Below are positions 58,960 to 64,000 of a stretch of 64,000 nucleotides of DNA, piece by piece; the stretch's first letter is position 1, and each line of letters opens with the position of its first letter. The translations under genes were made by a program, and so were the position numbers. The notes beneath the pieces are model-generated. The model was not told the origin of the DNA, made no database searches, and saw only the letters and a list, made by a program, of their open reading frames with translations. Location: assembly GCA_026168455.1 (NCBI GenBank), contig CM047426.1, positions 55,353,749 through 55,417,748 on the forward strand, read 5' to 3'. This stretch comes from Theocolax elegans (lineage: Eukaryota > Arthropoda > Insecta > Hymenoptera > Cerocephalidae).

Positions 58960-60262
58960 TTAACTCGAAATAATACTTATTATTTTCGAAATAAGACTTA
59001 TTATTTTCGATTTAAATTAAATTTAAAATTCGAGTTAGATAAATTTGCCATAGTAATAATTTATAACATATATAAATTTTATAAACAAATTAAATTTTTC
59101 CCCAAAGTGAAAATTTTTGTTCAAGTTTTCCAAATTTTCCCAAAAATTAAAAATTTTCCAAATTTTCCGAAATTTTCAATTTTTTCAAATTTTACAAAAT
59201 TTTCAGAATTTTTAAGTCTATTCAAAATTTTCCGAAATTTTCAAATTTTTTGAAATTTTCAAATTTTTAGAAATTTTCAAATTTTTTGAGGTTTTCAAAT
59301 TTTCGAGATTTTCAAGATGTTTTTAAATTTTTCGAAATTTAAAAATCTTTCATAATTTCTTTAGATTTTTAGAAAATTTTCAAATTTTTCACATTTGCAA
59401 AATTTTTTGTAGGTTTTCGGAATTTGTCCAATTTTCACAACTTTTTCGGAATTCGTAAAGTTTTCCGAATATTTCGAATTATTTTGTAATCCTCGAAAAG
59501 GTATTATTATTTTTTTTTTGCGGTAAACTGGAAAATTTTTCGAAGTGAATAATACGATTTCACAAATCGAAAAATAAAGTGTGTGCGTCGGAAAAATACG
59601 AGCGCTAGAACGATACCCTTAGAATTGTAATTTCTCGTTATATATTTCTGCGTAGCATAATAGGCGAGAGAGAGACAATAGATTTGGTGTAAAGTGTACG
59701 CTAAGCTTTAACCAATTAATTAATTAGTTAATTAATTGGCATTAATTTAGTATTATAAAATAAATAAAAAGACTTATGATTAAAGTCCCCTTTTTTTTTA
59801 TATAAATTTTCTTTAGTTTCATTTATCAATCAGAATTATCTTGATACACGTCTCAATAAATTTTAATTGACGTGCTGAAAGATTGTGTGGGCAAAAATAA
59901 AACACTTATTGTTTTATTCGGGTTATTTTAATTTTTTAAATTAAGGAGGTGATTGTAATACCCACATTTAATATTTATTATTTAATTATTAAACTCCAAC
60001 TCTGGCATAATCAAACCAGACTCGCAATAACCCACACAATCTTACATTAGCGTACACGGTAGGACAAAGCCAGAGCAACCCAATAGTTAGGCCGTATAGT
60101 CCAATCATATATATTTTTTGTATTTTGCGATTATAATTGTGTGCCTTAGGGAAAACGCGAGCGAACGACCCCACGATAGCCGCGCAATTGGACAGCTCTG
60201 GTAAAGCGAATTAAATTATTTTTTTATATTGTAAATTATTTATTTAAATCGTAATTACAAAT
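58960..60262. other. AT-rich low-complexity tract and Gypsy-2 leader
   Basis: From 59,090 to 59,480 the sequence is a degenerate AAATTTTC/GAAATTTT repeat. From 59,500 to 60,262 it is mixed and leads into the Gypsy-2 gag ATG. The LTR end and primer-binding site of Gypsy-2 should lie here, but I could not identify a tRNA match; a TGG near 60,188 is a weak candidate. Confidence 0.5.
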
Positions 60263-61099
60263 ATGGCGTGTTCGACACAACAGAAGATCGAAGACTGGTG
60301 CTTGTTTTATGGGGACAAAGATATATACCAATATCTTAACGACCTGTCGCTCAAAAACACAGGCAATAAGTTCGATAAATTAGGTCGTCTGACAAAATGG
60401 CTCTTAGGCGAATACGAACCATGTGATTTCGTAGAAGAACCTGAGCAGGATGAAATCACCGTCTGGCAACATCGAGAAGAGCTCAGGAAAAGCTTCATCG
60501 GCAAGTATAGCTCGGCAGAACACCCGTGGGAGAACTCAACGATAGATGACAACACAAGTCATCCATTAGTAACTCTGAACAATGACGAAAGAGTTAAAGA
60601 AAATTTGGAATCGAGTCGTAAAAGAGTTCAACAACACCAGGATAATGAAACCACCAAAAGATTGGAGGAAACCACGGAAACACAGTCAGTAAACGACAAA
60701 GCTGCCGATGATACTACGAACGATGAACAACATCCAAGCAGAATACGACTCACTGCAACAGACGGAGGATCGTTCGAAATCCCATTAGAATTCGCAAGCT
60801 TCATGAAAGGAATGTCAGACACAGTTAAGCAATTAACTGAAAAAGTGAACGCGCTGACATCCGCGCAAAACCAACCAATTCTAACAAGCACTAGATTGGA
60901 CCAGCCACGACACGAAGCCCGTAACCAACGACAGCAGGTAGGATTCCAGGACACGCTGACGTACCATTACCTGGACAACACAGACGTACCACCGCAGCCT
61001 GGGAGGGGGGGAACTTCCAAGGTCAAGAAAGACTTGGAAATACGAGTGGTACCAGGACCGAAAACAGCACCTGGCAGAGAACTACAGGACAGTCCATGA
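60263..61099 (+). pseudogene. Gypsy-2 gag, N-terminal frame
   Basis: Starts at an ATG in a good context (ACAAATATGGCG) and runs for 278 codons. The product is hydrophilic, with charged and Gln-rich segments and the helix MKGMSDTVKQLTEKVNAL, likely a coiled coil. It ends in TGA overlapping the next ATG (ATGA). A run of seven G near 61,006-61,012 is the likely position of a one-base indel: the other frame is open there and leads straight into the capsid part. Either a frameshifted single gag or two ORFs coupled by ATGA is possible. Confidence 0.75.
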
Positions 61100-62043
61100 G
61101 AGACGTCGGTCAGGTTGCCCGGAAATGGGGACTGCAATTCGCAGCGGATGACGACCAGAGCATAGACTCGTTCCTTGAAAGAGGCGAGGAATGTCGGATT
61201 CTGGCTAATCTGTCAGAAAACGAACTTCTAAGTTCATTGCCAGAGTTGTTCAAAGGTGTTGCAGCACTCTGGTACAAAAATGAAAGAGGCACATGGTCGA
61301 CATGGTCCGAATTCCAGAAAGAAGCTCGTCACTGGTTTGGGACTAATAGGCGGTTCCAAAAGAGATTGATTGCGGAAATCAACTCTAGATATCAAGGACC
61401 CGGAGAAAAGACACGGGATTATATTACGTGCCTAGTCCACATGATACGGAGGCTCGATCCAATCCCAAGGGTCGAGCAACAGCTGGACACTCTACATGGC
61501 AACCTGCGCCCCGAAATACAGAACTTGGTGCGTAGGACGGACTGCGATTCGGTCCACACGCTACTTGACCTTGCTGTCGAAGCCGAACTTACACTGGAGG
61601 GCCAGAAGGCATATAGACACCCACCACCACCCGAGACGGCCTTAATCCCCGAATCGGCCTACAAGCCGGAGGACGAATAGAAGGCTAAAATGAAGATTGC
61701 GGCGGTGCAACCGACAGCACCGAATAAGAGGACGGCGAAAGATTCGCCAGAAGACTTGGCAAAAACTCTGGCCAAAGTTCTGGAAGAGAAGATGAGAGAA
61801 TTCGTCCTTTCGATGACCACATCCCGGAGCGGAATTGGTAAACCGAGGGAACCAAATCGGACGAAGAATGCGAAGGGTTCCGCCGAAAGGACGTACGGCG
61901 GATCGAAAGAGAAAACAGACAATCAGATCGTGAGCGCAAGACCGCAAGCCACACAACCACTGAAATGCTTTGGTTGCGGACGGCTAGGGTATAAGCGCGC
62001 AGATTGTCCGGACTGTTCGGGAAACGCAAACAGGAGCGGTTGA
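61096..62043 (+). pseudogene. Gypsy-2 gag, capsid and nucleocapsid part
   Basis: The frame encodes the Gypsy-type capsid region (FLERGEECRILANLSENEL, LWYKNERGTW, TRDYITCLVHMIRRL). It is interrupted by one TAG at 61,678-61,680 and continues in the same frame through a basic segment to the knuckle CFGCGRLGYKRADC, where the His of the CCHC pattern is Tyr. It stops at TGA 62,041-62,043, after overlapping pol by 40 nt. Gag would assemble particles and bind RNA, but the stop and the damaged knuckle suggest this copy is inactive. Confidence 0.88.
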
Positions 62044-64000
62044 AAAGGGTCGTCCCCGTTCCTGCCCCGCGTAAGACCCGAACAGATACCCCGATCACAG
62101 CGGAGCGCTGTGAAGAGAGCTCGGCAATAAAAGAGTCGTCGGAAGTGCCGACGATATCAGCTGAGTCCGAGAGATGTAGCGGCTGCCTCAGCCCGAATTC
62201 TGTGAGATCGACGGAAAAGTCGGATCAACACCAGATAGCGGCCGCTACTAGAGATCTGGATGATAGGGCTGGAGGAGAAGACCCTCCGAGTGAAAAAGAA
62301 ACTCGTTGGTGGGTCCAAGTGGGCATTGCCGGCTACCGTGTACGCGCCTTGTTCGATACGGGAGCATCGCGCACGGTAATGGGTTCAATTGGTCTACAAT
62401 TGGCCACGGCCTGCGGCTGTCCACTCATCCCGAGCAACGGAAGGAAAGCGAAAGTGTCAGGAAACCAGACGGTGGCGATCGCTGGTTACGTAGACCTGCC
62501 TTTCGAGGTTGCCGGGGTAAAGCGAGATATTCGCGTAGCCGTACTTCCGGACGATCAAATCGACTGTTACGTCGGAGCGGACTTCATCCGTGGTTTTGGC
62601 GCAGTTTTGGATCCAAACGAGAATAAACTTTGGATCAAAGCGGCCAACAAGTCCGTAGATCTGGAAGAAGCGAGCATATCGCGAATCGATGCGTTCGAGG
62701 TAGCATCGATCGGACTAGCAGACTTATTGCCAGAGGAGCAAGAAAGACTGCTAGCACTGGCTGACCGATACCTGGGTACAACGGGGAGGCCGTTGGGGTG
62801 TACCTCCTTGATTGAGCACGCGATCGACGTGGGTGCGACGCGGCCGATCAAGCAGAAATATTATCCCATCTCTAAGCGAATAGAGGAGGAGATGCACACC
62901 CAGGTTAAAGAGATGCTCGACGCAGGGGTGATCGAGCCATCAACCAGTGGATGGTCAAGCCCCGTAGTAATGGTCCGTAAACCTAACAGGAAGTATCGGT
63001 TCTGTATTGACTATCGGAAGGTCAATGCAGTATCGAAAACCGATGCTTACCCACTGCCTAACATGGACGGCATACTACGGAAGCTCAAGAACGCGAGGTA
63101 CATCAGCACGCTAGACTTGAGTAGCGCGTACCACCAGATACCGCTAAGACTGGAGTCGGCGGCTATTACCGCGTTCACAGTACGTGGGCTAGGCTTATTC
63201 CAATTTAAAAGGATGCCTTATGGCCTATCCCAGGCGGGAGCCACGTTCTAAAGGTTAGTGGACAAAATCATAGGGCCTGAGCTCGAGCCCTATGCATTTT
63301 CGTACCTCGATGATATAATCATCGCCACAGAGACCTTTGAGGAACACGAGAAGTGGCTAAAGTATGTCCTGAAGAGAATTAACGAGGCTAGTCTCACAGT
63401 GAATCGGGATAAAAGTGTATTTGGACGTACTGAGGTGAGATACCTCGGAGTGCTGGTAAATCGCGATGGAATCAGACCAGACCCCGAGAAAATCGAGCCG
63501 ATCATTAATTATCCGGTGCCCAAGAATCTGAAACAACTTAGAAGATTCCTTGGTATGGGTTCGTGGTACCGGAAATTCTTACGAGACTTTGCTACCTTGG
63601 CCGAGCCGCTGACAAGGCTTACCAAGAAGGACCGTAAGTTTGAATGGCTCGAGGAGCAGCAACAGGCATTCGATCAGATTAAGGCGCTGATCGCAACTGC
63701 TCCCGTCCTAGCGAGGCCGGAGTTCGATGTGCAGTTCGTTATACAGACGGATGCAAGCGACACTGGCATTGGCGCAGTACTCCTCCAGGTGATTAACGGA
63801 GAAGAACGAGTACTGGAATTCGCCAGCAGGACGTTAAACCAGGCCGAACGCAATTACAGCGTTACGGAACGAGAATGCCTGGCGGTTATATGGGCGATTG
63901 GGAAATATAGACCTTATATCGAAGGCTATCATTTCCGCGTCATAACCGACCACAGTAGCTTACGTTGGCTGCGTAGCTTACACAGCCCAACGGGTAGGTT
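62004..64000 (+). pseudogene. Gypsy-2 pol: protease, RT, RNase H (partial)
   Basis: The frame is open from 62,004 to a TAA at 63,249-63,251 and then again to the window end. The protease active site ALFDTGAS is near residue 120. RT motifs follow: SGWSSPVVMVRKP, FCIDYRKVNAVS, STLDLSSAYHQIPL, and after the stop YLDD (63,303-63,314) and RYLGVLVN. RNase H shows TDASDTGIGAVLL, TERECLAVIWAI and ITDHSSLRWL. It is expressed in other copies by fusion to Gag through the -1 site. The TAA replaces an expected Gln codon after ATF. Integrase lies beyond the window. Confidence 0.93.
62019..62079 (+). promoter_or_regulatory. -1 ribosomal frameshift signal of Gypsy-2
   Basis: GGGAAAC at 62,019-62,025 has the X XXY YYZ form and is phased so that GGA and AAC are the zero-frame (gag) codons; slipping back by one gives GGG AAA in the pol frame. 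After a 6-nt spacer, AGGAGCGG (62,032-62,039) can pair with CCGTTCCT (62,056-62,063), with one G-U. GGGTC in the loop (62,047-62,051) can pair with GACCC (62,075-62,079), forming an H-type pseudoknot. The gag stop is 16 nt after the heptamer. Confidence 0.85.

Larger units (their letters stand above)
60263..64000 (+). mobile_element. Gypsy-2: younger plus-strand Ty3/Gypsy element, partial
   Basis: Gag, protease, RT and RNase H lie in order on the plus strand, and the element runs off the right end. Open frames are long compared with Gypsy-1, with only a few lesions: one frame change in gag, TAG at 61,678, loss of the knuckle His, and TAA at 63,249. The coding sequence is more GC-rich than its surroundings. 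Its 5' LTR was not delimited. The gag fragment at 22,790-23,395 is an older relative. Confidence 0.92.

Noticed and set aside
61678..61680. Programmed readthrough of the gag TAG.
   Set aside because: It lies before the zinc knuckle rather than at the gag/pol junction, and a -1 signal already serves that junction; a plain nonsense mutation is simpler.

Overview
The window is a repeat-dominated stretch of an AT-rich animal genome, most likely an insect and possibly a hymenopteran. The evidence is Ty3/Gypsy elements with insect-type coding regions, TA- and TTAA-flanked MITEs, a tRNA-Gly primer-binding site, env fragments resembling insect F-type fusion proteins, and one short exon that looks like the 3' end of a host 5-oxoprolinase gene. 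No bacterial or CRISPR-like content was seen. The species assignment is inference.

Layout. (1) 1-15,380: a decayed minus-strand Gypsy element (Gypsy-1). It has a 5' LTR at 13,782-15,380, an 18-nt tRNA-Gly primer site, an upstream ORF, gag with a CCHC knuckle, protease, a very long acidic spacer, RT, RNase H, a truncated integrase, a polypurine tract and part of its 3' LTR. It is a nest: a foldback element sits in the 3' LTR, a mariner-type MITE and a 1.5-kb tandem duplication lie at the integrase end, and a TTAA palindromic MITE splits RT from RNase H. (2) 15,381-27,140: old repeats, namely a second foldback element, AT-rich minisatellites, a mariner-like end, and fragments of other minus-strand Gypsy elements (gag, integrase core, integrase tail). 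(3) 27,149-27,208: putative last coding exon of a host gene, followed by a polyadenylation signal. (4) 28,293-31,128: a plus-strand env-like gene split by a solo LTR with a 4-bp target duplication. (5) 31,129-44,536: about 23 copies of a 584-bp satellite whose monomer is itself an old dimer. (6) 44,537-46,620: the 3' LTR, polypurine tract and env C-terminus of a minus-strand retroelement of the same LTR family. (7) 46,674-52,900: a nearly homogeneous 339-bp tandem array followed by a duplicated TGCAA-rich segment. (8) 53,117-58,512: GC-rich sequence packed with consecutive perfect hairpins and interrupted by a TTAA MITE and a 1.7-kb foldback element. (9) 60,263-64,000: a younger plus-strand Gypsy element (Gypsy-2) with gag and pol in different frames, running off the right end.

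What works together. In Gypsy-2, gag and pol overlap at a correctly phased GGGAAAC slippery heptamer, followed after 6 nt by a potential H-type pseudoknot; this is the best-supported functional signal in the window. All recognisable retroelement genes carry stops, frameshifts, insertions or deletions, so none looks autonomous. The most unusual structures are the serial-hairpin region, the dimeric satellite inserted between env fragments, and the frameshift signal. Boundaries of low-complexity and noncoding tracts are approximate because no alignment could be run.
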